64,000 bases of DNA, taken from NCBI GenBank assembly GCA_947069175.1, contig CAMTDV010000002.1, positions 10,780,988 through 10,844,987 of the forward strand, given 5' to 3'. This stretch comes from Scalesia atractyloides (Eukaryota > Streptophyta > Magnoliopsida > Asterales > Asteraceae). The first letter of the stretch is position 1. The number at the start of each line of letters is the position of its first letter. The translations under genes and the position numbers were made by a program. The notes under the pieces were generated by a model that saw nothing but the letters and a program-made list of their open reading frames with translations, made no database searches and had not been told where the DNA came from. Shown here piece by piece: positions 34,255 through 45,487 of this stretch.

Positions 34255-35895
34255 TGATTGATTAGTTATATTTTTATACTCTTATTATTAGTTGGCTCTA
34301 TGTAAAAAAAATATATATATAATTATAATATGAATGAAAACAACCACCGTACCACCCATTTTTCCCATTCCATTTTTTTTGTTTTATTTGTATGTGGCCC
34401 AAACCCCATTTCTGCACCTATACAGCCCAACCTTTACCCAGCCAAGTCCCTTTACTGGCGGCCCAATGCATCCCAAACCGCACAACTAAACCCCAAATAT
34501 ATTAGATACGCAATGTAGCATGGATTTTTACAACAATCACAAACTTCCCTAAAACCCTAACATGTGTAATACGCCCCTCTCTCCCTCTCTTACTGTTAAC
34601 ATTAACAAAATTCCAAGAGGACTTCTAGTTCCGGCTCCAAGATCATATCTAATCTCTATAGTCGCTAGGTAACGCCTCTAGATTCTCTTATATATAAACT
34701 CTAGATGTTTATATGTACGATTTTGATTGTTAAATCATGTTATTATGGCCGCGTTTGTGTACATTTCTGATGATTATAATGTTGTATGTTGATATATGTA
34801 GTATATGTTGCTAGGTGATTTATTCGCTTATGTGTTCAGTTATAGGTATTGTTTGCGGGTTTAAAATCTGGATAGTTCTTGATGTTTTGGTGATTAATAA
34901 TCTGAGTTTTTGATGATGACCTGTTGTATGTGATATTTAAGTGTCGTTCTTCGCTAAAAATGTACACGGAACCATTAGAATTCGCGTTGGAACATCAATA
35001 ACAAAAACAAATTCTGCCCGACAGTTACAGCCAACTTTAATCGGCTGTAACCGGGTCGTAACTTAATGAAAATTTTATTTTCTTGAGTCTATTACGTGCT
35101 ATTTTGAAATACGATTCTAATGGCGCTGGTATCTTGATTTTTGGACGTCGTTTGCTGTTTTAAATAAATTATTTCGTTTCAACAATTAAAGCTGCGTTTT
35201 TCTGCAGACCATGAAATTGATACTGTAGATGGCCATAGATCTAGTGTGAACATCCAACTGGAATTATGTCCATCAGATAATCGAGGATTTTTAAATGAAT
35301 TTTCTGCGAGATGCAGTCAGAAAGTGACGAATCTGATCACTGTTTGGCGCAAGACTTTTCATGGAAAATCCTTAAGGAGTTTGGTCACCAAATTTTTACA
35401 CAATAGTCGATGCTCCAATTGAAACGTTTTGTAAATTTTTGGGAATTTTCTTATACACGAACTATTTCAGATAACACTCCGAAAACTGTCCGAAAATGCA
35501 TTATATTGCTGAATTTTTATTGAAGAGTATTTTAAATCTTTCGTGACGCTTGTGTTGTCGCTAAGCGTTGTCATGATAGATGTATGCATGATAATTAGTA
35601 TTGTATTATAAAATGTGCTACGTGCTAGATACGTGTAGGATTCGTGTTTCCGCGTGAGCACACACACTAACTCTTAAACGGTAATCATGTTAGGATGTGA
35701 TTGACCGTTTTCATCTCGCGTATTTCTTACCATTCCTTAATCCGAGCATTCAAAGGTAAGTTCACTACTCTTTTACAGGCATGCGTCCCAAGGGGACAAA
35801 CTACTATTCTTGGAGGAATACTTTTTATAAATGTTGTAGTTTAATTTCGATGTTAGTTAATAAACTCAAACTCTATCATGAAAGTCCGTACTTAC
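34012..35895 (+). repeat. 3' LTR of the Gypsy remnant, left part
   Basis: Starts TGTGACAACCCATAAC just after a purine tract. Contains an (AT)n run (34217-34250), a leader-like CTAAAACCCTAACATG and a TATATATAAAC box near 34690. It is interrupted by the element at 35896 and continues at 44990. No intact partner LTR is available for comparison. Confidence 0.55.
34217..34250. repeat. (AT)n microsatellite
   Basis: About 17 AT units. Confidence 0.95.
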
Positions 35896-36264
35896 TGTCA
35901 CACCCCGACCCGCAGCGGAAAAGGTGATCGGGGCATGATTGGGTTATCATCAAAGCTCATGACATTTATTATAACGTTTCATATTCATTAATACAATTTA
36001 ATGGGAAATTTACAATCATAATTACATCATGTCCTAAACATCATTCTAGACTTCATTGTTTTCTTCTAAGGCATTTTCTATGTTTTCCTTGCTTCATCCT
36101 GTTCACCTGTATCATGTGTAAAAATGGTTTTTGGATCAACAAAAAGTTGGCGAGTGAATCCTATGAAAGACATTTGAACAAGTTTATTAAATTGATTATA
36201 AATAAAGTGCACAACCACACATGAGTAAAAATAGATGTAAACTTATTCACCAATCATTTAATAT

Positions 36265-36550
36265 TAAATAATGCACACACGAACAATAATGGATTTGTTT
36301 TGAGGCACGTGTTGCTCAACTCATCTCCCACGAGGAACTGATGGGCCTAATGAATGAATTGCATATAACTTGACAATATGAAATACATAACCACAAACAA
36401 TATATACTAAATAATGCACACACGAACAATAATGGATTTGTTTTGAGGCACGCGTTGCTCAACTCGTCTCCCACGAGGAACTGATGGGCCTAATGAATGA
36501 ATTGCATATAACTTGACAATATGAAATACATAACTACAAACAATATATAC
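36265..36550 (-). repeat. Two-copy 143-bp subrepeat with hairpin
   Basis: Copies start at TAAATAATGCACACACGAAC (36265 and 36408). Each holds the CTCGT-GGGAG-ACGAG hairpin and CCCATCAG/ATTAGGCCCATC text that recurs in the other LTR families. A minus-strand phrase of the same kind occurs in the partner LTR at about 42714-43005. Confidence 0.85.
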
Positions 36551-36966
36551 AATCTAAGTTTAGATCACAATATGGTATGGCACAAGTTTAAATAAACGAG
36601 TTAATTTTAGTGACACATGACACACCCCAAAACGTGTAATTAAAAAGGGGAGTTGTAAGATTCACTCACCTTGGGTGCGTTCGGTTGATGATGTTGAATG
36701 CGCACGAAGTTGGTTTTAACCACGAGTGAAACTAACCTAGATAATGGCATAATGGTTCGGTAAGTAAGCGGATTTTATTAATCAATTTTAGTAGGATTGT
36801 TGGATATATTTTTGTGAGTTTAAGGCTATTTTCTAACCTTAAAAATGTTATTTTTAAGTATTTTTAGTGTAATTAAATAAATAAAATAAATAAAAAAAAT
36901 GTTGGTTTTTGACTGTTGACTTTGTTGACCGTTGACCTGTTGACCGAATTTTATTGTGTAATTGTG

Positions 36967-37550
36967 TGCGCCGGGTGAGGCTCGAACCCGAGACCTCCCG
37001 TTCGCGTGCACGCAGCTCTACCAACTGAGCTACGTGTCTAACCCGAAATATTTCTGTTTTTAATTATATTTATATACTAATTGAATTAATCCGAAAATCA
37101 TTTATTTCAAAAATGATTTTAATTACTCGCTCGGTGCTCTCCACAGGTCTCGAACCCGGGACATGTGGTTTAGGTTAACACACAGTCCACCGCTGGACTG
37201 TGTGTCTAACTTGTTAAATAATCTGATTTTTATTATACTTATATACAAACTAAATAATTTCGTTTCTGCTTTATATAAAAAGTTTGATAATTGTCCAGAC
37301 CGGTGCGGTAGTCTGGACTCGAACTCGTGACATGTGGTTTAAACGTTCACATAGTCCACCACTGGACTGTGTGTCTATCTTGGTTATTATTCCGGTTTTT
37401 TATTAAACTTAACATCTATTGCAGTGAATCCGGTTCAGTTAAAAAAAGGAACATTTTTATTAAGGCGAGTGTGCGTGGGACAAGAATCGAACTCGGAACG
37501 TATGCGTGTTTTATTTGCACACAGTCCACCGCTGGACTGTGTGTCTAACC
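36967..37550 (-). repeat. Four tandem tRNA-like modules in LTR of element 1
   Basis: In plus coordinates modules lie at about 36967-37042, 37130-37210, 37295-37378 and 37464-37550. The first has A box TAGCTCAGTTGG and B box GGGTTCGAGCC. The other three have the CACACAGTCCA-type stem with GCGG or GTGG loop. One more module is present than in the other families. Confidence 0.75.
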
Positions 37551-37985
37551 CGAGATATATCTTGATTTTAATTAAACATATACAATACTGAAACTTCGTC
37601 TTCTTCGTTGGACTTAACCAGAACTAATGTCCGACTGGTTCGACGATTTAATCATGTTCATTTAGTGTGTTCCGCTTAATTACAGGTGAGATTAATAAAA
37701 GAATGAGAGATTAAGTGTAAAATATACCGAACAGTAGCTCCTCTGTTTCGCCGGCGAAACTCCGATGATAGCAGATGATTCCGGCGACGTGTGTCTTGCG
37801 GCAGAGGGTCTTCAACGAGCTTGAGATGAATGTGGGTGGCTTCGGTATGAGCTCTAGGGGTTCAGTAAGGCACAGAGGTGAAAGGTTCGGTTTTCCGGCG
37901 AGTTGTAGAAGTTTTCCGGCGAGTGGAATTACGTCGGGAAAAAGTGTGATTGTGAGCGAAAAAAGCTAACAGAGGTTAGAGGGGG

Positions 37986-37993
37986 TATTTATA
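37986..37993 (-). promoter_or_regulatory. TATA box of element 1 left LTR
   Basis: Minus-strand CCTATAAATACC, upstream of the tRNA-like modules in transcription sense. Confidence 0.65.
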
Positions 37994-38258
37994 GGGCAGA
38001 ACATCGACGTTTTTTAGTCCGTTTTCCGTCTTGATTCGTCGGTTAATGATTTTCCGGCGGTTATAACTTGTGTCGCGGACTGGACATCAGTTATAACCGA
38101 TGTTGTGGTTAATGTTTACGTTAAGTCATAGATAACCGACGACGTTTGACGAAATCGTCGGATTTTCCGGCGTCAACGGATTTGAGCGCGGCAATCGACT
38201 GGGTTTGATTTCTGTTTCATTATTTGAATTAATTTTCTGGATATATTACTAAAGAATA

Positions 38259-38347
38259 CAAGTGGCGGAGTAGTTGAGCGTGTGTGTGTTAAGTCATTGT
38301 TGACCAGATTGACCCGGCTGACCCGGATTCGAAATCCGGCAGCCTTG
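38259..38347 (+). repeat. Opposed tRNA-like module in LTR of element 1
   Basis: CAAGTGGCGGAGTAGTTGAGCG and GGATTCGAAATCCGG match A/B boxes of a serine/leucine-type tRNA with a long variable arm. One B-box base is changed compared with the partner LTR at 44712. Confidence 0.7.
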
Positions 38348-38530
38348 TTTTATTTTTAAACCACTATTTTTAATGCTTTTTCAAATATAATTTATATATT
38401 CCAATATATTTATTAATTATGTATCGTTTAAAAATAATTTGGGCATTAAATACGCAACGAAATTTTTAACTGATTGTTCGGTTAATAAACGGAGCGGGTT
38501 TGGTAAATCCGGTTTTTTACGGATGTTACA

Positions 38531-38546
38531 GTATCCCCTGCTTTTT
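38531..38546 (-). other. Polypurine tract of element 1
   Basis: On the minus strand AAAAAGCAGGGGATAC ends at the LTR boundary, the plus-strand priming site for reverse transcription. Confidence 0.75.
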
Positions 38547-38819
38547 AGAAATTTCGTCCCGAAATTTAAGTAGTGATATATTTGACTAAAATAATGGTGT
38601 TTAGTTTGACAGTTACATACTTAGAAAAAGTAAGGGTTTAAAATTTTGTTTGAGGCGGTAACGTTCCTTGTAAGGGTTAAGTACCCTGCTACAGGAATCG
38701 CTTTTTGTTGCCTACGGTAAAAATATTGATAAGCAGAGTTGATTCACTAAGTATGATTTCTTGCGCAAGAGTTTTGATATGTTTGGAAGGATAGGGTTAT
38801 ATCCTAAAGCAAACTTCTA

Positions 38820-40920
38820 ATACTACAACCTACATGGAACTTCTCATAACGTCTAACAATGCCTCTGATCCTTTGACAAGAATACTTATATATAGGAAGT
38901 ACCAGCGGCGTATCCACCATATTCTTGTCAAATTTTCATTAGTTTTATCAGTAAGTTATGATTGGTTCTATGATGTGACTCTAGAATAAAAAACGCCACA
39001 ACCAATGTACCAAGAAATTACTAAATCCTACATAGAACTTCTCATAACCGCCTGACAATGCCTCTGATCCTTTGACAAGAATACTTATATATAGGAAGTA
39101 CCAGCGGCGTATCCACCATATTCTTGTCAAATTTTCATTGGTTTTATCAGTAAGTTATGATTGGTTCTATGATGTAACTCTAGAACATAAATAAACACGA
39201 CAACCAATATCTGAGTCCAAATTCTGATAGCATACATGTTTGAAGGGATGACAGTTCCCCTCTCGTTTGTTATGGTGGAGAGGTTAGTCTATGTAGAAAT
39301 GGAACACAATCCAATTTCTTTAGATGATGATATGATATGAATGTTAAATCATTGAATGTAACACAAATTTCAACCAAGACAATACTAAATCCTACATGGA
39401 ACTTCTCATAACCGCCTGATAATGCCTCGGATCCTTTGGCAAGAATACTTATATATAGGAAGTACCAGCGGCGTATCCACCATATTCTTGTCAAATTTTC
39501 ATTGGCTTTATCCGCAAGTTATGATTGGTTCTATGTGACTCTAATACATAAAAAAACACAATCAACTTAATTCTGATAGCATACATGTTTGAATGGTGAC
39601 AGTACTTCTCTCGTTTGTTATGATGGAGAGGTTAGTCCTTGTGGAAGTGAGATATAGCTCAACTTCTTTAAATGATGAAATTGAAATACGTTGAAATGTA
39701 TGATGAACAAACTACGACCAAATCCTACATGGAACTTCTCATAACCGCCTGATAATGCATTTGATCCTTTGACAAGAATACTTATATATAGAAAGTACCA
39801 GCGGCGTATCCACCATATTCTTGTCAAATTTTCATTGACTTTATCCACAAGTTATGATTAGTTCTATGTGACTCTACAACAAACACAACAAACACAACTT
39901 GAGTCTTAATTCTGATAGTATCCATGTTTGAATGATGACAATACCTCTCTCATTTGTTGTGATAGAGAGGTTAGTCATTGTGGAAGTGAGACATAGCTCA
40001 ACTTCTTTAAATGATGAAATTGAAATACGTTGAAATGTATGATGAACAAACTACGACCAAATCCTACATGGAACTTCTCATAACCGCCTGATAATGCTTT
40101 GATCCTTTGACAAGAATACTTATATATAGGAAGTACCAGCGGCGTATCCACCATATTCTTGTCAAATTTTCATTGACTTTATCCACAAGTTATGATTAGT
40201 TCTATGTGACTCTACAACAAACACAACAACCACAACTTGAGTCTTAATTCTGGTAGTATCCATGTTTGAATGATGACAATACCTCTCTCGTTTGTTGTGA
40301 TGGAGAGGTTAGTCATTGTGGAAGTGAGACATAGCTCAACTTCTTTAAATGATGAAATTGAAATACGTTGAAATGTATGATGAACAAACTACGACCAAAT
40401 CCTACATGGAACCTCTCATAACCGCCTGATAATGCCTCTGATCCTTTGACAAGAATACTTATATATAGGAAGTACCAGCGGCGTATCCACCATATTCTTG
40501 TCAAATTTTCATTGACTTTATCCGCAAGTTATGATTAGTTCTATGTGACTCTAAAACAAACACAACAACCAAAACTTGAGTCTAAATTCTGATAGTATAC
40601 ATGTTGGAATGATGACAATACCTCTCTCGTTTGTTGTGATGGAGAGGTTAGTCTATGTAGAAATGGAATACAATCCAATTTCTTTAAATGATAAGATGCC
40701 ATAAATGCTAAATCAGTGAGTACAAAACAAACTTCAAACAAAACAATACTAAATTCTACATGGAACTTCTCATAACCGCCAGATAATGCCTCTGATCCTT
40801 TGACAAGAATACTTATATATAGGAAGTACCAGCGGCGTATCCACCATATTCTTGTCAAATTTTCATTGACTTTATCCGTAAGTTATGATTAGTTCTATGT
40901 GACTTTAAAACATAAACAAA
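38820..40920 (-). repeat. Seven tandem repeats (about 340 bp) with a conserved hairpin
   Basis: The core around GGAACTTCTCATAACCGCCT recurs near 38832, 39030, 39392, 39727, 40069, 40407 and 40759. Most spacings are 335-362 bp; the first is about 198. Each core contains TTGACAAGAATA and, 35 bases on, TATTCTTGTCAA, a 12-bp hairpin stem, with AAGTACCAGCGGCGTATCC in the loop. The core is more conserved than the rest of the unit. Open frames starting MTRIWWIRRW come from translating this repeat and are not proteins. Similar repeats occur in the element at 52160. Confidence 0.9.
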
Positions 40921-41015
40921 CTGAAATAGTAATTCGCATTAGGATCCTTGGATAAGATTCCAATTTATAACTGGGATACGGGGAAATTGAGATAACATAA
41001 AGAAAAACATAAAAA

Positions 41016-41560
41016 CTAAGCGGTTGGAGTCGAATCTTGATTTTTGGTGAAGGGGACTAGTTGGGTGGTTTCGTTTGAGCCGTCATTAACTTCAACAGGA
41101 TTGGCGTTGATGTTGAAAACTCTTCCTCTTGCTGGTGGCCTAGGGATTAGGTTTCCTTGATTTGCTTGGTTAACTGGGTTTGCTTGAGCTTGGGCGTTTA
41201 TGATGTTAACCAATCGAGGGCACGTGTTTCTGAAATGGGTAGGGTCGCCACAATTAAAGCAAGCTCGAACATAAGGTAACATGGGGTATTGAGGTTGTTG
41301 ATATGTTTGGATCATATTTTGAGTAGGGGGTGTGGTTTGGTTTTTTTTTTGAGGGGTTCGGCAAACCTTGCTCAAATGACCATAGCGTCCACAATTTGCA
41401 CATAGTCGACAAGGTAAGGTAGATGGATGGTGATAAAAAAAACAGGTGTTACATTGAGGGTGAGGTCCAAGGTATGGTTTCTTATTTGGGTAAGTTGAGT
41501 TGGGTGCTATTTGCGTGATTGGGATAGCTTGGATGGGTATGGCTTGTGAGGCTAGAAGAC
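41016..41560 (-). pseudogene. gag: Gag C-terminal remnant with zinc knuckles
   Basis: On the minus strand the frame holds SQAIPIQAIPITQIAP, a cysteine-rich first cluster (CNTC, CRLCANCGRYGHLSKVC) and an intact second knuckle (CFNCGDPTHFRNTC), ending NQDSTPTA. The start codon context TGTAGATGTCTTCTAGCCTC is joined straight to this tail, so the capsid region (about 0.85 kb compared with 55558) is deleted out of frame. The element thus keeps LTRs and cis sequences but no usable protein. Confidence 0.85.
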
Positions 41561-42327
41561 ATCTACAAGGAATACGTATCATGAGTATGAGTTGGATGTT
41601 TTTGGGATCATGGGTCGTATTTAGGAATGAACATTCATAAAATAAATATAGAAAAATAAATCTACTACATCCATAGGATGTCTTGGGCTTTGCTCGTAAT
41701 TGGGCCTTGCATGCCGCCATACTTCACCTTCGTAATCATGTGGGCCCCCATGAATACCGGGTTTTTCATATGGTTCGCATGTGTTAGCCTGTTACGTACA
41801 CTAAAACCCGGAGAAAATCGAGAAATATGTATATAACGTATGATATTCGGAATGTGTCCAGGTGTGGACACGGTGACACCTCAAAGTGGGGTTAGTTCGA
41901 ACGACGTTTGGTGTGGCATGCTTTGGCCTAATAGGTCCTTCGTACTCTCATCGTTAGTCCCCAGGTAGGCAAACTGGTCCGGTATATTGGATTTATACGA
42001 ATGCCAACCTAGACAGGACGTTCCGACTACCGGTACTTGTACCCTTCCAGTTACTACATGCCCGTCGCAGAACTCACTTTGATGGGATTTGAAAATTGCG
42101 ACAAAATCTTTGAATAACGAAAGTATGAAAATGATTTGAATATATGAACATTGAAATATGTATGATGAATGTGTATGTAAGTATGTATGTTTGACTGTAA
42201 GTATAAACAAATATGAAACAAATAAATATCATAAGTTTGTATGTAACCACCTAAACAATAAAAATTTAGGCAACTATAGTATAGGCTCTAAGGGTCTAAT
42301 AACCTATCCTATATCCCTATAGTCATG
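41561..42327 (-). other. Untranslated leader of element 1
   Basis: Minus-strand leader between primer-binding site and gag, collinear with 54759-55557 (shared GACGTTTGGTGTGGCATGC and TACATCCATAGGATGTC text). No gene. Confidence 0.7.
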
Positions 42328-42339
42328 GCTCTGATACCA
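42328..42339 (-). other. Primer-binding site of element 1
   Basis: Minus strand TGGTATCAGAGC, complementary to the 3' end of initiator methionine tRNA, three bases inside the LTR. Confidence 0.9.
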
Positions 42340-43424
42340 ATCTGTCACACCCCGACCCGCAGCGGAAAAGGTGATCGGGGCATGATTGGGTTATCATCAA
42401 AGCTCATGACATTTATTATAACGTTTCATATTCATTAATACAATTTAATGGAAAATTTACAATCATAATTACATCATGTCCTAAACATCATTCTAGACTT
42501 CATTGTTTTCTTCTAAGGCATTTCCTATGTTTTCCTTGCTTCATCCTGTTCACCTGTAACATGTGTAAAAATGGTTTTTGGATCAACAAAAAGTTGGCGA
42601 GTGAATCCTATGAAAGACATTTGAACAAGTTTATTAAATTGATTATAAAATAAAGTGCACAACCACACATGAGTAAAAATAGATGTAAACTTATTCACCA
42701 ATCATTTAATATTAAATAATGCACACACGAACAATAATGGATTTGTTTTGAGGCACGTGTTGCTCAACTCGTCTCCCACGAGGAACTGATGGGCCTAATG
42801 AATGAATTGCATATAACTTGACAATATGAAATACATAACCACAAACAATATATACTAAATAATGCACACACGAACAATAATGGATTTGTTTTGAGGCATG
42901 CGTTGCTCAACTCGTCTCCCACGAGGAACTGATGGGCCTAATGAATGAATTGCATATAACTTGACAATATGAAATACATAACTACAAACAATATATACAA
43001 TCTAAGTTTAGATCACAATATGGTATGGCACAAGTTTAAATAAACGAGTTAATTTTAGTGACACATGACACACCCCAAAACGTGTAATTAAAAAGGGGAG
43101 TTGTAAGATTCACTCACCTTGGTTGCGTTCGGTTGATGATGTTGAATGCGCACGAAGTTGGTTTTAACCACGAGTGAAACTAACCTAGATAATGGCATAA
43201 TGGTTCGGTAAGTAAGCGGATTTTATTAATCAATTTTAGTAGGATTGTTGGATATATTTTTGTGAGTTTAAGGCTATTTTCTAACCTTAAAAATGTTATT
43301 TTTAAGTATTTTTAGTGTAATTAAATAAATAAAATAAATAAAAAAAAATGTTGGTTTTTGACTGTTGACTTTGTTGACCGTTGACCTGTTGACCTGTTGT
43401 CCGAATTTTATTGTGTAATTGTGT

Positions 43425-44008
43425 CGCCGGGTGAGGCTCGAACCCGAGACCTCCCGTTCGAGTGCACGCAGCTCTACCAACTGAGCTACGTGTCTAACCC
43501 GAAATATTTCTGTTTTTAATTATATTTATATACTAATTGAATTAATCCGAAAATCATTTATTTCAAAAATGATTTTAATTACTCGCTCGGTGCTCTCCAC
43601 AGGTCTCGAACCCGGGACCTATGGTTTAGGTTAACACACAGTCCACCGCTGGAATGTGTGTCTAACTTGTTAAATAATCTGATTTTTATTATACTTATAT
43701 ACAAACTAAATAATTTCGTTTCTGCTTTATATAAAAAGTTTGATAATTGTCCGGACCGGTGCGGTAGTCTGGACTCGAACTCGTGACATGTGGTTTAAAC
43801 GTTCACACAGTCCACCACTGGACTGTGTGTCTATCTTGGTTATTATTCCGGTTTTTATTAAACTTAACATCTATTGAAGTGAATCCGGTTCAGTTAAAGA
43901 AAAGGAACATTTTTATTAAGGCGAGTGTGCGTGGGACAAGAATCGAACTTGGAACGTATGCGTGTTTTATTCGCACACAGTCCACCGCTGGACTGTGTGT
44001 CTAACCCG
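43425..44008 (-). repeat. Four tandem tRNA-like modules in 5' LTR of element 1
   Basis: Modules at about 43425-43498, 43587-43666, 43752-43834 and 43921-44008, as in the partner LTR. In the second, one stem base is changed (GGAATGTGTG for GGACTGTGTG). Confidence 0.75.
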
Positions 44009-44439
44009 AGATATATCTTGATTTTAATTAAACATATACAATACTGAAACTTCGTCTTCTTCGTTGGACTTAACCAGAACTAATGTCCGACTGGTTCGAC
44101 GATTTAATCATGTTCATTTAGTGTGTTCCGCTTAATTACAGGTGAGATTAATAAAAGAATGAGAGATTAAGTGTAAAATATACCGAACAGTGGCTCCTCT
44201 GTTTCGCCGGCGAAACTCCGATGACAGCAGATGATTCCGGCGACGTGTGTCTTGTGGCAGAGGGTCTTCAACGAGCTTGAGATGAATGTGGGTGGCTTCG
44301 GTATGAGCTCTGGGGTTCAGTAAGGCACAGAGGTGAAAGGTTCGGTTTTCTGGCGAGTTGTAGAAGTTTTCCGGTGAGTGGAATTACGTCAGGAAAAAGT
44401 GTGATTGTGAGCGAAAAAGCTAACAGAGGTTAGAGGGGG

Positions 44440-44447
44440 TATTTATA
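44440..44447 (-). promoter_or_regulatory. TATA box of element 1 right LTR
   Basis: Minus-strand CCTATAAATACC, same context as 37986. Confidence 0.65.
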
Positions 44448-44711
44448 GGGCAGAACATCGACGTATTTAGTCCGTTTTCCGTCTTGATTCGTCGGTTAAT
44501 GATTTTCCGGCAGTTATAACTTGTGTCGCGGACTGGACATCAGTTATAACCGATGTTGTGGTTAATGTTTACGTTAAGTCATAGATAACCGACGACGTTT
44601 GACGAAATCGTCGGATTTTCTGGCGTCAACGGATTTGAGCGCGTCAATTGACTGGGTTTGATTTCTGTTTCATGATTTGAATTAATTGTCTGGATATATT
44701 ACTAAAGAATA

Positions 44712-44801
44712 CAAGTGGCGGAGTGGTTGAGCGTGTGTGTGTTTAAGTCATTGTTGACCAGATTGACCCGGTTGACCCGGGTTCGATACCCGGCAGCCTT
44801 G
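44712..44801 (+). repeat. Opposed tRNA-like module in 5' LTR of element 1
   Basis: CAAGTGGCGGAGTGGTTGAG then GGGTTCGATACCCGG: A box, long variable region, perfect T stem. The 5' and 3' flanks do not make a normal acceptor stem. Confidence 0.7.
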
Positions 44802-44989
44802 TTTTATTTTTAAACCACTATTTTTAATGCTTTTTCAAATATAATTTATATATTCCAATATATATATTAATTATGTATCGTTTAAAAATAATTTGGGCAT
44901 TAAATACGCAACGAAATTTTTAACTGATTGTTCGGTTAATAAACGGAGCGGGTTTGGTAAATCCGGTTTTTGACGGATGTTACACTTAC

Positions 44990-45277
44990 TACCAAACTAG
45001 TTGCCTAGTTGATAGAGCTATTAGGCTTACAAACCTCACACCGTGCTGGGAGCTGGGCGTGAACTAAGGATCTTAAACACAAGGCCAATGTTGATAGGCA
45101 TTGATGAGGGCAAACAAAACATACGTCACCCGGTATCGAGTTATTAACGACATATCTTTAAACTAAACACTAACCCGTTTTCGTTAAATAAAACTGTGAA
45201 CTCGTCGGCTTAATCGCTGATACACTTTTCTGCATGCTTGCAGGTTGTACAGTCTGGGGAGCTTGAAGTGTCATGGG
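44990..45277 (+). repeat. 3' LTR of the Gypsy remnant, right part
   Basis: Resumes after the CTTAC duplication. It contains the tRNA-like module and CTTGCAGGTTGTACAG-like text and ends, by my reading, where the Copia LTR begins. The true LTR end (TGTGACA) is not seen. Confidence 0.45.
44996..45072 (+). repeat. Degenerate tRNA-like module in the Gypsy-remnant LTR
   Basis: CTAGTTGCCTAGTTGATAG, AGCTATTAG and CTGGGCGTGAACTAAGG follow the layout of the modules in the other LTRs: an extended D-arm-like hairpin and a B-box-like end with mutated TTCGA. Element 1 inserted just 6-12 bp upstream of it. Confidence 0.5.
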
Positions 45278-45487
45278 TGTTGATACACTTTTGTGTCTAT
45301 CGCTTATTCTTGGTTACGTCTTTAATTGTACGGTCTTTGTTTATTGTGTCTGTATAGTTTGGTCGTGTCGACCAAATCAAGATATCCTCCTATCTTGATT
45401 TAGTACGGACGTTTAGTTTGTCTGTGATGTAAAAGAGTTGCATGTGTGCATACTATTGATTCTTGTGTACGTCATGTCTCTTGGCAC

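Larger units (their letters stand above)
35896..38530 (-). repeat. 3' LTR of gag-only element 1
   Basis: Runs TGTCACACCCCGACC to GACGGATGTTACA (equivalent text at the other LTR). Includes two 143-bp subrepeats (36265-36550), four tRNA-like modules, a TATA box and an opposed serine/leucine-like module. Confidence 0.92.
35896..44984 (-). mobile_element. Gag-only (TR-GAG-like) Gypsy element 1, minus strand, CTTAC duplication
   Basis: LTRs at 35896-38530 and 42343-44984, with target duplication CTTAC at 35891-35895 and 44985-44989. Read on the minus strand: 5' LTR, methionine primer-binding site, leader, a gag remnant, about 2 kb of tandem repeats, a short 3' UTR with CCCGAAATTTAAG-type text, a polypurine tract and the 3' LTR. 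There is no pol at all. The layout matches the element at 52160 and fits the TR-GAG class described in plants: terminal repeats plus gag, dependent on pol from elsewhere. Confidence 0.92.
42343..44984 (-). repeat. 5' LTR of gag-only element 1
   Basis: TGTCACACCCCGACC to TTGACGGATGTTACA. Collinear with the left LTR and very similar by eye, with mostly single-base differences and short indels, suggesting a fairly young insertion. Confidence 0.92.
31749..45277 (+). mobile_element. Pol-deleted Gypsy remnant, interrupted by another element
   Basis: Only ATGTGACA of the 5' LTR remains before a primer-binding site (31760). A leader, gag, a protease fragment and a 3' end with polypurine-like TTGAGGATGA follow, then a 3' LTR starting TGTGACAACCC at 34012. 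The rest of pol is missing. The 3' LTR is split by the element at 35896-44984 and seems to be cut off by the Copia LTR at 45278. Confidence 0.65.

Noticed and set aside
37775..37969. Short open frames near LTR promoters rich in Arg/Ser
   Set aside because: They fall in the conserved CCGGCGA-rich promoter-proximal LTR segment and are not kept between LTR copies.
38820..40920. Family of small proteins starting MTRIWWIRRWYFLY (minus strand, also at 57294 and 60330)
   Set aside because: The frames are translations of the tandem hairpin repeat; conservation follows the DNA repeat and hairpin, and the frames end in unrelated text.
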